Below, piece by piece: positions 1 to 8,815 of a stretch of DNA of 35,822 nucleotides (its first letter is position 1; every line of letters begins with the position of its first letter). Position numbers and translations under genes: made by a program. Source of the stretch: Nocardioidaceae bacterium (GTDB lineage: Bacteria > Actinomycetota > Actinomycetes > Propionibacteriales > Nocardioidaceae); assembly GCA_013696015.1 (NCBI GenBank), contig JACCZI010000151.1, positions 1 to 35,822 of the forward strand, given 5' to 3'. Below the pieces are notes generated by a model, which worked only from the letters and a program-made list of their open reading frames with translations, did no database searches and was not told the origin of the DNA.

Positions 1-16
1 GCTCGTGGCTGAGGCG

Positions 17-107
17 AAAGGAGTGAGCGTGATGCTGGCGGTGCTGAGACGGCCTGGCGGTCACCGAGGTGGCCGAGAAGATGGGAGTGAGCCGGCAAAG
101 CCTGCAC
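17..107 (+). pseudogene. 5' remnant of an IS481-type transposase
   Basis: Codons at 57-107 read AVTEVAEKMGVSRQSLH, the helix-turn-helix that opens IS481-family transposases. A Shine-Dalgarno (AAAGGAG, 17-23) lies 8 nt before an ATG at 32, whose first codons read MLAVLR; this matches the usual transposase N-terminus but in a different frame. The two parts join only through a frameshift around 47-50, because the helix-turn-helix frame has a TGA at 45-47. Similarity ends at about 107, so the DDE catalytic part is missing. It is a dead fragment; no inverted repeats can be assigned in the few bases visible. Confidence 0.6.
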
Positions 108-137
108 GGGCCGTGTGCTGGCGCTGAGGCGCCGGGG

Positions 138-143
138 TAGCGT
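138..143 (+). promoter_or_regulatory. -10 element for a leaderless acetyltransferase mRNA
   Basis: TAGCGT fits the actinobacterial TANNNT -10 pattern. Its last T lies 7 nt before the ATG at 151, so transcription would begin at or next to the start codon. No Shine-Dalgarno is visible before that ATG. No good -35 is seen. Confidence 0.4.
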
Positions 144-150
144 GAGCTTT

Positions 151-744
151 ATGCCGCCTGCCTTCCAGGCGCGGGTGCTGACACCGGGGTCCTGGGCCGA
201 TGTGGAGGCCCTGTTCGACCTCCCCGGCGGGTCCATTGTGCGTGGTTGCTGGTGCATGTTCTACCGCAGGAGCGGCAAGGTGTCGGTGACTGGCACCGCA
301 GCGGCCGACAACAAGCGACAGTTGTGGGAACTCGTCGGTACCGGTGTTGTCCCAGGTCTGGTCGGGTACGTCGACAAGGTACCGGCCGGCTGGATCAGCC
401 TTGGCCCGCGCGAAGACTTCGCAAAGCTCCGGCGGTCTCCGATCATGAAACCGGTGGATGACCGCGAGGTGTGGTCGATCATCTGCACATACGTGGCCAA
501 GTGCTACCGCGGTCAGGGCGTCCAGCACCGACTGCTCCAGGCGGCGATTCGCTGGGCGCGCGAGCAGGGCGTCGCGATACTGGAGTCCTATCCGGTCGAC
601 AAGCCGGAGCGCAGCCACGACGACTTCATGTTCTTCGGGTCTCGGAGCCTGTATGAGCGGGCAGGTTTCGTCGAGGTCGTACGCCGGTCACCCACGCGGG
701 TGGTCATGCGTCGGACACTTCGCCCCGAACGGCAACCAAGCTGA
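151..744 (+). CDS. GNAT-family N-acetyltransferase
   Basis: A 197-residue protein of the GNAT fold, expected to move an acetyl group from acetyl-CoA to a small molecule or protein amine; the substrate is unknown. The N-terminal part has a Cys/Trp motif (GCWCMFYRRSG) and WISLGPREDF, seen in an actinobacterial GNAT subgroup. The acetyl-CoA loop is visible as YRGQGVQHRLLQAAI, followed by GVAILESYPVD and the late strand SLYERAGFVEVVRR. The ATG at 151 is chosen because a TAGCGT hexamer ends 7 nt upstream; in-frame starts further upstream (115, 142) would lie in or before that promoter. It sits just after a transposase remnant and converges on the ion-channel gene. Confidence 0.8.
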   Translation: MPPAFQARVLTPGSWADVEALFDLPGGSIVRGCWCMFYRRSGKVSVTGTAAADNKRQLWELVGTGVVPGLVGYVDKVPAGWISLGPREDFAKLRRSPIMKPVDDREVWSIICTYVAKCYRGQGVQHRLLQAAIRWAREQGVAILESYPVDKPERSHDDFMFFGSRSLYERAGFVEVVRRSPTRVVMRRTLRPERQPS

Positions 745-758
745 CTCCGGCACACTCG

Positions 759-778
759 ACGGGGGGCTTACCCCGTTT
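759..778. terminator. short hairpin between convergent genes
   Basis: ACGGGG (759-764) pairs perfectly with CCCCGT (771-776) across a 6-nt loop and is followed by two more T. It lies between the acetyltransferase stop and the convergent ion-channel stop. The stem is short and the T run minimal, so it is a tentative terminator. Confidence 0.35.
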
Positions 779-803
779 CCGGCGGACCGCTGTGGGCCGG
801 CGG

Positions 804-1478
804 CTATCGGTCGGCTGAGTGCCGGATGTCCCGGGAGACCAGCAGTGTGACCAGGCGTGAAACCACCATCGCGAGGTAGCCCACGCCCGCCACCTGCTCG
901 AGCATCACCAGCGCTCGGGCAAAGGGCGCTACGGGGACCACGTCGCTCAGTCCGGTGCTGGATAGCGTGGTGAAGCTCAAGAACAGCAGCTCCATCCAGG
1001 TCCTCGGCTCGCCGGGGTCGATGGCGGCGACGAAGCTCCCGGGATAGACCACCTGGCACCAGGTGTAGATATGCGCGAAGGCCCATGCCACCAAAGTGAA
1101 TGTCGCACCGACGGCGTAGAGCTCGTCGCGGGTGATCTCACGGTCGGCCACCATGTACGCGATCAAGGAGCCGGCCGTATAGAGATACAGCGCCGCCAAG
1201 AGCGCCTCGGCCCAGGGCACCAACCCCGCCGCCTCGGTCACCGCCTGCAGGATCAGGATTGTCATGGCGGGGACGGCGAGTGCGACGCTGATCCACACCG
1301 AGGCCGGCGAGTGGCCGACTGCCCATACCGCCAGCGCGAGGACAACGATGCCGACGGCGCTGAACATGGCTTGCTCGAGCGCGGTGTCCTCCATGAAGGG
1401 GAACGCGAGCACGCTGACCAGCTGGACGAAGAGGAGCACCGCTGACGGCTGTCGCCTTGCCCGGGCCCAGATGTTCAC
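804..1478 (-). CDS. two-TM-pore ion channel protein with atypical selectivity filter
   Basis: A membrane protein of about 224 residues with several hydrophobic segments and a C-terminal pore module (Ion_trans_2-like). The pore reads SFTTLSSTGLSDVVPVAP followed by FARALVMLEQVAGVGYLAMV. This matches the bacterial channel pattern TLTTLGYGDITPVTPFARSL..LE, except that the GYGD filter is GLSD here. K+ selectivity is therefore doubtful. The start is uncertain: GTG at 1478 removes a non-hydrophobic, poorly conserved-looking extension, but an in-frame start at 1568 is possible and would overlap the divergent regulatory region. It is divergent from the decarboxylase. Confidence 0.7.
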   Translation of the reverse strand: MNIWARARRQPSAVLLFVQLVSVLAFPFMEDTALEQAMFSAVGIVVLALAVWAVGHSPASVWISVALAVPAMTILILQAVTEAAGLVPWAEALLAALYLYTAGSLIAYMVADREITRDELYAVGATFTLVAWAFAHIYTWCQVVYPGSFVAAIDPGEPRTWMELLFLSFTTLSSTGLSDVVPVAPFARALVMLEQVAGVGYLAMVVSRLVTLLVSRDIRHSADR

Positions 1479-1603
1479 CGCACCATTCTGTCCACGTAAG
1501 GCACCTGATTTCGGGACCGCTGCGTCGCGACCATGCTGAGTCGTCGTGCCGCCCCAGCGCCGCTGCAACTGTGCTCCTGGCTGCGATGGACTGGATGCCG
1601 CCT

Positions 1604-1609
1604 TACCGT
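1604..1609 (+). promoter_or_regulatory. -10 element for a leaderless decarboxylase mRNA
   Basis: TACCGT (TANNNT) followed by exactly six bases and then the ATG at 1616 places the predicted transcription start on the A of the start codon. No Shine-Dalgarno precedes the ATG. Confidence 0.45.
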
Positions 1610-1615
1610 AGCCGG

Positions 1616-3079
1616 ATGCGCAGCGAGCCCACCCCTGAGACGGTACGTCCGCTGGAACCGGTCGGCGGTGACCTTCGCGCCCTCTTGGGTACGGTCTCCG
1701 ACTTCGTCACCGACGTCGTCGACGGACTGGCTGACGCGCCAGCGTCGGACGCGACCGGAGTTGCGGATCTGCTGGCGGATCGGTCGTTGCGCCAGCCACC
1801 GCCCGAGGACGGGCGTCCGCTGGCCGAGCTGCTCGACGTGCTGACAGGTGCCGCTGCCAAGGGACTGAACCCGGCGAGCCCCGGCTACCTCGCCTTCATC
1901 CCGGGCAGCGGGCTGGTGAGTGCGGCAGTGGCTGACCTGATCGTCGGCGTGCTCAACCGTTACACCGGGCTTGCATTCCCTGCTCCCGGCCTCGTCGCGA
2001 TGGAAGCCGACCTGCTGCGCTGGCTCGCAGAGCTGTTCGGCCTGCCGGCGCAAGCCAGGGGAATCCTGACCAGCGGTGGCTCCCTGGCCACCCTGTCTGC
2101 GCTGATTACCGCCCGCCAGGCTCGGCTGCCGGCGAACTTTCTCGCCGGCACGATGTACGTCAGCGAGCAGGCGCACCAGTCAGCCGCCAAGGCGCTGCGG
2201 CTCGCCGGCTTCCCGTCGAGCGCGCTTCGGGTGGTTCCGGTCGACAGCGGTGGTCTGCGGATGGACGTCGACGCGTTGTGTGCTGCGGTGCACACCGACC
2301 GGGCGGCCGGGCTGCAACCGTTCTGCGTAGTAGTGACCGCGGGGACGACCAACACCGGGAGCATTGACCCGCTGCCGGCGATCGCCGATGTTGCCGCGCA
2401 CGAGGGTTTGTGGCTGCATGTAGACGCGGCGTACGGCGGCTTCTTCCAGCTCACCGAGCGCGGCCGACAACGTCTGCGCGGCATCGAACGGGCCGACTCC
2501 CTCGTCGTCGACGCGCACAAGGGCCTGTTCCTGCCGTTCGGGACCGGCTGCCTGCTGGTGCGCGACGGCGAGCTGCTCCGCGAGGCGCACAGCGGGCCAG
2601 CGGCCGACTACCTGCAGGACATCACAGACAGCGACCTACCGAACTTCGCCGAGTTCGGCCCGGAACTGACCCGAGACTTCCGGGGCCTTCGCCTGTGGCT
2701 GCCGCTGCATCTGCACGGGGTGGCAGCATTCCGGGCAGCTCTGGACGAGAAACTGGACCTCGCCGAGCTGGCGTACGACGAGCTGGTGGAGCACCCCCAC
2801 CTCCGCGTGCTGCATCGCCCGGAGCTGTCAACGATCGCCGTGCGCTGTCAACTACCCGATCGGAGCGGTTCTGATGGGGACATCGCCACTGCCGAACTAC
2901 TCCGTCGGGTCAATGCAGAGCAGCGCGTCTTCATGTCCAGCACCCGCATAGGCGGGCGGTACTACGCCCGGATCTGTGTGCTCAACCACCGCACCGACAG
3001 GTCCCGGGTGACAGAGGCCATCCAAGCGATTGGTCATCATGCATCCGCGCTCGCAGCACGGTCACCGCGCGAGACGTGA
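1616..3079 (+). CDS. PLP-dependent group II decarboxylase
   Basis: A 487-residue fold-type I PLP enzyme of the group II decarboxylase family (aromatic amino acid / glutamate / diaminobutyrate decarboxylases). TSGGSLATLSALITAR is the cofactor phosphate loop, WLHVDAAYGGFF holds the Asp that binds the pyridine nitrogen, and VVDAHKGLFLPFGTG has the Schiff-base Lys. The product would be an amine plus CO2, in the cytosol; the amino acid substrate cannot be read from sequence. The start at ATG 1616 rests on the leaderless -10 (1604-1609); ATG 1586 and 1595 are in-frame alternatives. It converges on the catalase gene, and no transporter or regulator lies beside it to suggest a substrate. Confidence 0.85.
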   Translation: MRSEPTPETVRPLEPVGGDLRALLGTVSDFVTDVVDGLADAPASDATGVADLLADRSLRQPPPEDGRPLAELLDVLTGAAAKGLNPASPGYLAFIPGSGLVSAAVADLIVGVLNRYTGLAFPAPGLVAMEADLLRWLAELFGLPAQARGILTSGGSLATLSALITARQARLPANFLAGTMYVSEQAHQSAAKALRLAGFPSSALRVVPVDSGGLRMDVDALCAAVHTDRAAGLQPFCVVVTAGTTNTGSIDPLPAIADVAAHEGLWLHVDAAYGGFFQLTERGRQRLRGIERADSLVVDAHKGLFLPFGTGCLLVRDGELLREAHSGPAADYLQDITDSDLPNFAEFGPELTRDFRGLRLWLPLHLHGVAAFRAALDEKLDLAELAYDELVEHPHLRVLHRPELSTIAVRCQLPDRSGSDGDIATAELLRRVNAEQRVFMSSTRIGGRYYARICVLNHRTDRSRVTEAIQAIGHHASALAARSPRET

Positions 3080-3116
3080 CCCTGCCTCACGGGCAACCTT
3101 GAAGGTGGGCGAAAGC

Positions 3117-4778
3117 TCAGCGTTCGACAACCACCCGCTGGTTGGGCACGCAGTGCGTCATCGTCAGGCCCTCGACGTCGCGGGGACCGTTCTTTCCGAG
3201 GTTGCTGAGCCGCTCCCGCTCGTGCTCGGACAGCGTCTGGCTCGCCAACGGCTCGAGTGAGCGCACGTCGTCCGCGCTGATGCCCAGCCCGTCACCGACA
3301 CGTTGCCCGAGCTCGTCCTCGACCATGAAGAAGTGCCAGACCATGCGCTCCTGCACGTCGCGAGAGGCCTGCGAGATCAGCGTGACGAAGTTGTCGACGA
3401 GGTCGTCACGCTCCCAGCTCTCCATCAGGCGGAACCGCTGCCCGGCCTGCGTGTAGTCGTTGGTCCGCGGGAGCCGCTGGCGGGTCAGCCGGCCGCGGAC
3501 CTCCGGGCCTTGCTCATCGTGCGTCAGGTACGCCCCCTCACGCAGGCCACCGGTGATCGAGGGCTCGTAGTTCACGTGTGGGTTCTGGTCGTCACCCAGA
3601 TCGACGCCGTACGCCATCTGGCCGCCGCGCTGGTTCGTAGCGACCGGGGCATGCTTGGCCGAGTTCACCGGCAGCTGCTGGTAGTTGGGGCCGACGCGGT
3701 AGCGCTGGGTGTCGCTGTAGCTGAACGTACGACCGACCAGCATCTTGTCATCGGAGAAGTCCAGCCCATCGACGAGCACCCCGGTGCCGAAGGCGATCTG
3801 CTCATTCTCGTTGTGGTGATCGCTGACGTTGCTGTTCAGCACCATTGTCCCGACCTTGCGCGGTGGAAAGTCCTGCTCCGGCCAGGTCTTCGTGTCGTCG
3901 AGTGGGTCGAAGTCGAGCTCGGGGTGCTCGTCGTCGCTCATCATCTGGACGACGAGGTCCCATCTCGGGTAGTCACCCGCCTCGATGGACTCGTACAGGT
4001 CCTTCGACGCGTGCCCCAGGTCGGTGGCCTGGATGTTCCCGGCGTCCGCTTCGGTGAGGCTTTTGACGCCCTGCGCTGGCAGCCAGTGGTACTTCACGAG
4101 GTGCGTGTCGCCGTCGGCGTTGACCCACTTGTACGTGTTGACCCCGAACCCCTGCATGTGGCGGTAGTTCGCGGGGAGGCCGCGGGGGCTGAACAGGTTC
4201 ATGAGCATGTGCATCGACTCCGGTGTCTGCGACATGAAGTCGAAGATCCGGGCCGGCTCCTGGCGGAACGTTGCCGGATCCGGTTTCAGCGAGTGGATGA
4301 CATCGGGGAACTTGACGGCGTCGCGGATGAAGAAGACGGCCAGGTTGTTGCCAACCAGGTCCCAGTTGCCGTCCTCGGTGTAGAACTTGACCGCAAAGCC
4401 CCGCGGGTCACGGGCCGCCTCTGATGAATCGCGGCCGCCGATCACGGTCGAGAACCGGATCGCCAGGTCGGTGCGCTTGCCTGCCGTCGCGAAGATCTTT
4501 GCCCGGGTGTAGCGCTCGATCGGCTCGTCGCCCCACTGGCCGGTCGCCTCGAAGTAGCCGTACGCCACCGCGCCACGCGCATGCACGACGCGCTCGGGGA
4601 TGCGTTCGCGATCAAAGTGGCTGATCTTCTCGAGGAAGTGGTAGTTCTCCAGCGTCGCCGGTCCGCGGGATCCGACCGTGCGCTGGTTCTGGTTGTCGTA
4701 GATGGGGTGTCCCTGCCGGTCGGTCAGGACGGTCCGGTCGTCGCCGGGTGCAGGTGACTGGCTGGCCACGTCGGTCAT
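3117..4778 (-). CDS. monofunctional heme catalase
   Basis: Catalase of 553 residues that dismutates hydrogen peroxide in the cytosol. The distal catalytic His is about residue 66 in [13 protein letters not shown], the catalytic Asn about 144-145 in [14 protein letters not shown], and the proximal heme Tyr about 354 in [13 protein letters not shown], with Arg350 beside it. The stretch [16 protein letters not shown] replaces the more usual RNPDNYFAEVEQ-type sequence, so it belongs to a variant subgroup. The length fits a small-subunit-type core with a modest C-terminal extension and no class I amidotransferase-like domain. The ATG has a Shine-Dalgarno (AGAGGA) 6 nt upstream. No furA/perR-like gene is adjacent. 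Confidence 0.95.
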   Translation of the reverse strand: MTDVASQSPAPGDDRTVLTDRQGHPIYDNQNQRTVGSRGPATLENYHFLEKISHFDRERIPERVVHARGAVAYGYFEATGQWGDEPIERYTRAKIFATAGKRTDLAIRFSTVIGGRDSSEAARDPRGFAVKFYTEDGNWDLVGNNLAVFFIRDAVKFPDVIHSLKPDPATFRQEPARIFDFMSQTPESMHMLMNLFSPRGLPANYRHMQGFGVNTYKWVNADGDTHLVKYHWLPAQGVKSLTEADAGNIQATDLGHASKDLYESIEAGDYPRWDLVVQMMSDDEHPELDFDPLDDTKTWPEQDFPPRKVGTMVLNSNVSDHHNENEQIAFGTGVLVDGLDFSDDKMLVGRTFSYSDTQRYRVGPNYQQLPVNSAKHAPVATNQRGGQMAYGVDLGDDQNPHVNYEPSITGGLREGAYLTHDEQGPEVRGRLTRQRLPRTNDYTQAGQRFRLMESWERDDLVDNFVTLISQASRDVQERMVWHFFMVEDELGQRVGDGLGISADDVRSLEPLASQTLSEHERERLSNLGKNGPRDVEGLTMTHCVPNQRVVVER

Positions 4779-4889
4779 CGGGTTCCTCTCGCTGTTCAGG
4801 GACGTTCTGGCGGTGCGATGTCCATCGTCTTGCAGTCCAGCAGACCCTTCTGGAGCGAGTCAACATGGCCTCTGGTCGGACGCGGCGCC

Positions 4890-4906
4890 GATTGCAGCCC
4901 ACAATC
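4890..4906. promoter_or_regulatory. small inverted repeat upstream of catalase
   Basis: GATTG (4890-4894) and CAATC (4902-4906) form a 5-bp inverted repeat with a 7-nt spacer, about 110 nt upstream of the catalase start, between catalase and the peptidase gene. It may be an operator, but the arms are short and chance is possible. Confidence 0.2.
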
Positions 4907-4932
4907 AACACCAATTCGCGGGTGGTCGTAGA

Positions 4933-5556
4933 TCAGGTCGATCTAGTTCGTTTCGACCGTCGGGTCAGCCGTAGGTACGGACCCGGGCGGACCGCATCCA
5001 GGTAGCCGCCTGCGACCGGACGGGCCTCGAAGTGCAGGTGGCAGCCGTCCGGCGAGCCGGCGTCAGAGGCCCGCGCGATGCGCTGTCCACGCTGAACCCG
5101 GTCGCCGGGGGATACGAAGACGCGTCGGGTGTGGCCGATCACGATGTCGACGTCGTGGCGGAAGTTGCGCAACCGGAACGCATGCCGCCCGTACGCCGAC
5201 CCCAGCGCCCCCGGCGACCTTGGTTGCACGACCCGGCCCGCCATGCCGGCGTCGAGCCGGTTGCCGCAGCGCATCGCGATGTCGAGCCCGTGGTGAAACC
5301 CGCGATCGCCTTCACAGCGAGAGCTTGGGGGATAGAACGGGGCCCGGGTGCAGCCGTACGGGATCATCTTGCGATGTGCCCCGGTGAACCAGGGTGAGCC
5401 GTAGTGGTGCTTGTCGTGCACGTAGAAGCGGTCACGAGTCGGCGACCAATCGCTGCCGAGCTGCGGCCGGCTGTCCGCTGCCGATACCGGCACCGGAACC
5501 GCGAGCACCGCGGTCACCAGCCAGAGCACCACGAGCCATGCTTCGTTGCGCCTCAT
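4933..5556 (-). CDS. secreted M23 (LytM-type) metallopeptidase
   Basis: A 207-residue exported protein. Residues 1-26 form a signal peptide (hydrophobic core VVLWLVTAVLAVPVPV, cleavage after VSA). The peptidase M23 zinc site is intact: HHGLD gives the HxxxD pair (His88/Asp92) and CHLHFE gives HxH (His173/His175), with a further His142 in IVIGHTRRV. Such enzymes cut peptidoglycan cross-bridges or peptides, or recruit amidases. The signature GDRVQRGQRIARASDAGSPDG is typical of the family. It starts 12 nt after otsA on the same strand, so the two are probably co-transcribed, linking wall remodelling with trehalose synthesis; that link is an inference. Confidence 0.88.
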   Translation of the reverse strand: MRRNEAWLVVLWLVTAVLAVPVPVSAADSRPQLGSDWSPTRDRFYVHDKHHYGSPWFTGAHRKMIPYGCTRAPFYPPSSRCEGDRGFHHGLDIAMRCGNRLDAGMAGRVVQPRSPGALGSAYGRHAFRLRNFRHDVDIVIGHTRRVFVSPGDRVQRGQRIARASDAGSPDGCHLHFEARPVAGGYLDAVRPGPYLRLTRRSKRTRST

Positions 5557-5568
5557 GGCTCCACGAGC

Positions 5569-7008
5569 TCAGACCGGCCGAGTCGTCTTGCCGTGCGCCG
5601 GCCGGGCCTTGTGCAGCTCGCCGAGGAAGAGTGACGCCCAGTGGCCGATGTCGTGCTCCGCGACCTGGCGTCGCATCGCCCGCATCCGCCGGCTCAGCTC
5701 GCGGGGACTGGCCTGCAGGGCCGCCAACAGGGCTGCCTTCAGGCCGTTGATGTCGTACGGGTTGACCAGGTACGCCTGCCTCAGCTCGTCGGCCGCTCCG
5801 GCGAACTCGCTGAGCACCAGCGCACCGTCGTCGGTGTAGCGGCACGCGACGTACTCCTTGGCCACAAGGTTCATCCCGTCCCGCAGCGGCGTCACGACCA
5901 TGACGTCAGCCGCCCGGTACAGCGCCGCCATCTCATCACGCGAGTACGACGTGTGCAGGTAGGTGATCGGCGGCTGCCCGATGCGACCGACGGCGCCGTT
6001 GATGCGGCCCACCAGACGTTCGATGTCATCACGCAGCACGCGGTACTGCTCGACGCGCTCCCTCGAGGGCGTGGCCACCTGCACGAAGGCCGCCTCGTCG
6101 AGGTCGACCCGGCCGTCGGAAAGCAGCTCACCGAACGCCCGGAGGCGCTGGGGCATGCCCTTGGTGTAGTCGAGGCGGTCCACCCCGAGCAGCAGGTGAC
6201 GTGGGTTACCGAGGTCGGAGCGGATCTGCCGAGCACGGGCCTCGGTCTGCGGTCTGCGGGCAAGCTCCTCCAGGCCGCTGGCGTCAATCGAGATCGGGAA
6301 CGAGCGCACGGTCACCGTCCGCCCGTCGGGGAGGTAGACGGCGTCGCGATGCGTCTTGTGGCCGACCCGCTGGCGGACCAGGCGAACGAAGTTCGCCGCA
6401 GCGCCTGGCAACTGAAAGCCGATCAGGTCGGCGCCCAGCAGACCCTCGAGGATCTGACGCCGCCACGGAAGCTGCTGGAACAGCTCGGTCGGAGGGAACG
6501 GGATGTGCAGGAAGAACCCGATCCGCAGGTCGGGTCGCTGGGCGCGCAGCATCGCCGGCACCAGCTGCAGCTGGTAGTCCTGCACCCACACGACGGCACC
6601 CGGCTCGGCAACACCGGCAGCGGCGTCCGCGAAGCGCTGGTTGACGGTGACGTACGAGTCCCACCAGTGCCGGTGGAACGCCGGCGGCGCCACAACGTCG
6701 TGATAGAGCGGCCACAGCGTCGCGTTGGCGAATCCCTCGTAGTAGGACTCGATGTCCGCGGTGCTCAACGGCACTGGGACGAGCGTCAGGCCAGCGTCGA
6801 CGAATGGGTCCAGGGACTGGTCCGCCGCGCCATGCCAACCGACCCACGCGCCGTGATTGGAGTGCATAACGGGCTCGAGGGCCGTGACCAGCCCTCCGGG
6901 GGAGCGCTGCCAGAAGGCAGAGCCGTCGTCGCCCCGCACCTGGTCGACCGGAAGCCGGTTGGCGACGACCACCAGTCCCGCCGTCGAGGTGGTCGGACGA
7001 TCGTTCAT
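5569..7008 (-). CDS. otsA: trehalose-6-phosphate synthase
   Basis: A GT20 glycosyltransferase of 479 residues that joins UDP- or GDP/ADP-glucose to glucose-6-phosphate to give trehalose-6-phosphate in the cytosol. Motifs in order: [10 protein letters not shown] (about 12-21), SPGGLV (36), WVGWHG (55), [15 protein letters not shown] (about 140), [28 protein letters not shown] (about 270) and [15 protein letters not shown] (about 370), then [11 protein letters not shown]. The ATG at 7008 has a GGAGGT Shine-Dalgarno 9 nt upstream; longer in-frame starts up to 7278 would run through the divergent DUF3263 gene and are rejected. Its partner phosphatase gene otsB lies on the opposite strand, two genes away. 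Confidence 0.96.
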   Translation of the reverse strand: MNDRPTTSTAGLVVVANRLPVDQVRGDDGSAFWQRSPGGLVTALEPVMHSNHGAWVGWHGAADQSLDPFVDAGLTLVPVPLSTADIESYYEGFANATLWPLYHDVVAPPAFHRHWWDSYVTVNQRFADAAAGVAEPGAVVWVQDYQLQLVPAMLRAQRPDLRIGFFLHIPFPPTELFQQLPWRRQILEGLLGADLIGFQLPGAAANFVRLVRQRVGHKTHRDAVYLPDGRTVTVRSFPISIDASGLEELARRPQTEARARQIRSDLGNPRHLLLGVDRLDYTKGMPQRLRAFGELLSDGRVDLDEAAFVQVATPSRERVEQYRVLRDDIERLVGRINGAVGRIGQPPITYLHTSYSRDEMAALYRAADVMVVTPLRDGMNLVAKEYVACRYTDDGALVLSEFAGAADELRQAYLVNPYDINGLKAALLAALQASPRELSRRMRAMRRQVAEHDIGHWASLFLGELHKARPAHGKTTRPV

Positions 7009-7094
7009 GACGCGGGGACCTCCGCAGATTGCGTGTGTCGACCTTAGCCAGCCCGCGTTTCCCGCTGGCGGCACGCCGCTGGCTGCCAGGTCGA

Positions 7095-7122
7095 ATGACA
7101 TGGCTGTTCTTTCTCCTACGAT
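7095..7122 (+). promoter_or_regulatory. promoter of the DUF3263-LytR_C-otsB operon (leaderless)
   Basis: ATGACA (7095-7100, five of six to TTGACA), a 16-nt spacer and TACGAT (7117-7122) form a good housekeeping promoter. The -10 ends 7 nt before the ATG at 7130, so the transcript would begin at the start codon. This is among the best promoters seen in the window. Confidence 0.55.
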
Positions 7123-7129
7123 GAGCCTT

Positions 7130-7420
7130 ATGGACGCCGCCAACCTGGCCCGCTCGGGATCCGCCACCGGCGAGCTGTCCGATCGCGACCAACGGATCCT
7201 GGAGTTCGAGCGGCAGTGGTGGCGCCACGCCGGGGCAAAGGAGTCCGCGATCCGTGAGGCGTTCGACATGTCGGCCACCCGCTACTACCAGGTGCTGAAT
7301 GCCCTCATCGACGCTCAGGACGCCCTGGCGTTCGACCCGTTGCTCGTGAAGCGGTTGCGGCGGCTGCGCGCCGCCCGGCAACGGGCCCGCTCGGCCCGCC
7401 GTCTGGGTTTCGAGGTCTGA
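7130..7420 (+). CDS. DUF3263 family protein
   Basis: A 96-residue protein of the actinobacterial DUF3263 family. The conserved core [17 protein letters not shown], then [15 protein letters not shown] and [10 protein letters not shown] with LVKRLRRLR, looks like a small helical, helix-turn-helix-like DNA-binding fold; no function is established that I can name. The ATG at 7130 is preferred over ATG 7121 because the promoter's -10 overlaps 7121-7122 and no Shine-Dalgarno is present. It is followed after 1 nt by the LytR_C gene and then otsB, an arrangement that makes it the first gene of an operon divergent from otsA. Confidence 0.85.
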   Translation: MDAANLARSGSATGELSDRDQRILEFERQWWRHAGAKESAIREAFDMSATRYYQVLNALIDAQDALAFDPLLVKRLRRLRAARQRARSARRLGFEV

Positions 7421-7421
7421 C

Positions 7422-7988
7422 TTGGCTACCGATGAGGGCAGCGACGCGGGTCAGGCCCGACATCGAGACCGAGGCGTTGTGCTGCCGTCGTGGCTGGCGG
7501 TCGCCAGCCTGGTCGCAGTCGCGGTGGCGATGCTGGTCTTCTTTGTGACGGGCAGTCCCGATGATCCGGCGCCGTCGACGCGGCCGGTGTCCGTGAACAC
7601 CGACAGCTCCCCCAACGACAGGCCTGGCCGGCGGGCCAACGACCATCAGCAGAAGCCGGACCGAACACACCCCCCGTCGAAGCAGCAGGGGAAGAAACAG
7701 CGCGATCCGCAACGACAATCCCCGCAGGCGTACGTCGAGGTGTACAACAACTCGGCGGTCTCCGGCCTTGCCGCTCAGACCGCCAGCGAGCTGCAGGACG
7801 GGGGATGGAATGTCCTCGCCACCGACAACTGGTACGGCGTCATTCCCGAGTCCACCGTCTACTACCCGGACGGGCTGCGCGGCCAGGCCCGGCTCCTGGC
7901 GCGTGATCTCGGCATCGTCAGGATGATGCCGGCGGTCAGCCCGATGAGCTTCGACCGGCTGACCGTGATTCTGACCTCCGCGACATGA
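7422..7988 (+). CDS. LytR C-terminal (LytR_C) domain membrane protein
   Basis: A 188-residue protein with one membrane segment (about residues 22-44, SWLAVASLVAVAVAMLVFFV), a long polar Pro/Gln/Lys-rich linker, and a C-terminal LytR_C domain from about residue 103 (AYVEVYNNSAVSGLAAQTA onward, with STVYYPDGLRGQA). The domain is found at the end of LytR-CpsA-Psr proteins or alone, as here; its role is not settled, but an extracytoplasmic cell-wall location is likely. Translation starts at TTG, 1 nt after the DUF3263 stop, with a GAGGT-like Shine-Dalgarno inside the upstream gene. The stop overlaps the otsB start by ATGA. Confidence 0.85.
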   Translation: MATDEGSDAGQARHRDRGVVLPSWLAVASLVAVAVAMLVFFVTGSPDDPAPSTRPVSVNTDSSPNDRPGRRANDHQQKPDRTHPPSKQQGKKQRDPQRQSPQAYVEVYNNSAVSGLAAQTASELQDGGWNVLATDNWYGVIPESTVYYPDGLRGQARLLARDLGIVRMMPAVSPMSFDRLTVILTSAT

Positions 7989-8815
7989 GCCCCGCTCCGC
8001 CCCTTCGCGGGGCGGCGCGGCAGGGGTGGGACTCGCTGCTCGCGGATCCCACCCAGGCGTTGCTCGCCTTCGACTTCGACGGCACGCTGTCCCCGATAGT
8101 CGACGACCCGGAACGCGCGTACGCGCACCCTGACGTGATCGCGGTGCTGGGTCGGTTGGGCACCGTGGTGGGAGCGGTTGCGGTCGTCACCGGTCGGCCG
8201 GTGGCCAGCGTGCTGAGGTTGGCCGAGCCCGCCGGCGTGCCGGGGCTCGAGTCGCTGGTCGTCCTCGGGCAGTACGGCATCGAGCGGTGGGACGCGGCCA
8301 CCGGCGAGTTCGCCGCTCCGCCCCCGCCCGGGGAGATCGCGCGGGTGCGCGACGCGTTGCCCGGGCTGCTCGCGGACCTCGACCTGGCGGCGGCGCGAAT
8401 CGAGGACAAGGGTCGCGCCGTGGCGGTCCACGTGCGGACGTCTGCGAACCCGGTCGCGGCGCTCGAACGGCTACGGGTGCCGCTCGCGCTGCTGGCTGCC
8501 GAGCACGGACTGATTCTCGAGCCGGGTCGGTTGGTTCTCGAGATGCGTCCCCCCGGCATGGACAAGGGCCAGGCGCTGCTGTTGCTCGTGGCCGAACGTC
8601 GGGTGTCGACCGTCGTGTACGCAGGCGACGATCTCGGCGACCTCGCCGCGTACGACGCGGTGGATGCGTGGCGAGGCGAGGGCAGGACCGGTCTGCTCAT
8701 CTGCTCGGCATCGGCGGAGCAGGATGCGCTCAGCAGGAGGGCCGACGTCGTCGTCCCCGGGCCTGACGGTCTCGTCCGATGGCTGGCGGAGTTGGCGGAT
8801 CAGCTGGGCGTGTGA
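7985..8815 (+). CDS. otsB: trehalose-6-phosphate phosphatase
   Basis: A HAD-superfamily phosphatase of 276 residues that removes phosphate from trehalose-6-phosphate, finishing the OtsAB pathway. The HAD nucleophile motif is LLAFDFDGTLSPIVDDP (about 26-42), the Thr motif VVTGRPVASV, then EMRPPGMDKGQAL with the conserved Lys, and VYAGDDLGDLAAYDAV for the metal Asp residues. The gene starts with ATGA overlapping the LytR_C stop, so it is translationally coupled. Its last 16 nt overlap the convergent HExxH gene. The separation from otsA by divergent transcription would let synthase and phosphatase be set independently. Confidence 0.94.
   Translation: MSPAPPLRGAARQGWDSLLADPTQALLAFDFDGTLSPIVDDPERAYAHPDVIAVLGRLGTVVGAVAVVTGRPVASVLRLAEPAGVPGLESLVVLGQYGIERWDAATGEFAAPPPPGEIARVRDALPGLLADLDLAAARIEDKGRAVAVHVRTSANPVAALERLRVPLALLAAEHGLILEPGRLVLEMRPPGMDKGQALLLLVAERRVSTVVYAGDDLGDLAAYDAVDAWRGEGRTGLLICSASAEQDALSRRADVVVPGPDGLVRWLAELADQLGV

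Noticed and set aside
1457-1615. Longer N-terminus for the decarboxylase
   Set aside because: The extension is non-conserved-looking, overlaps the divergent channel region, and lies before a leaderless -10 at 1604-1609.
3303-4424. 373-codon plus-strand frame opposite catalase
   Set aside because: Val/Leu/His-rich shadow of conserved catalase codons.
5641-7047. 468-codon plus-strand frame opposite otsA
   Set aside because: No motifs, and the GT20 enzyme is certain on the minus strand.
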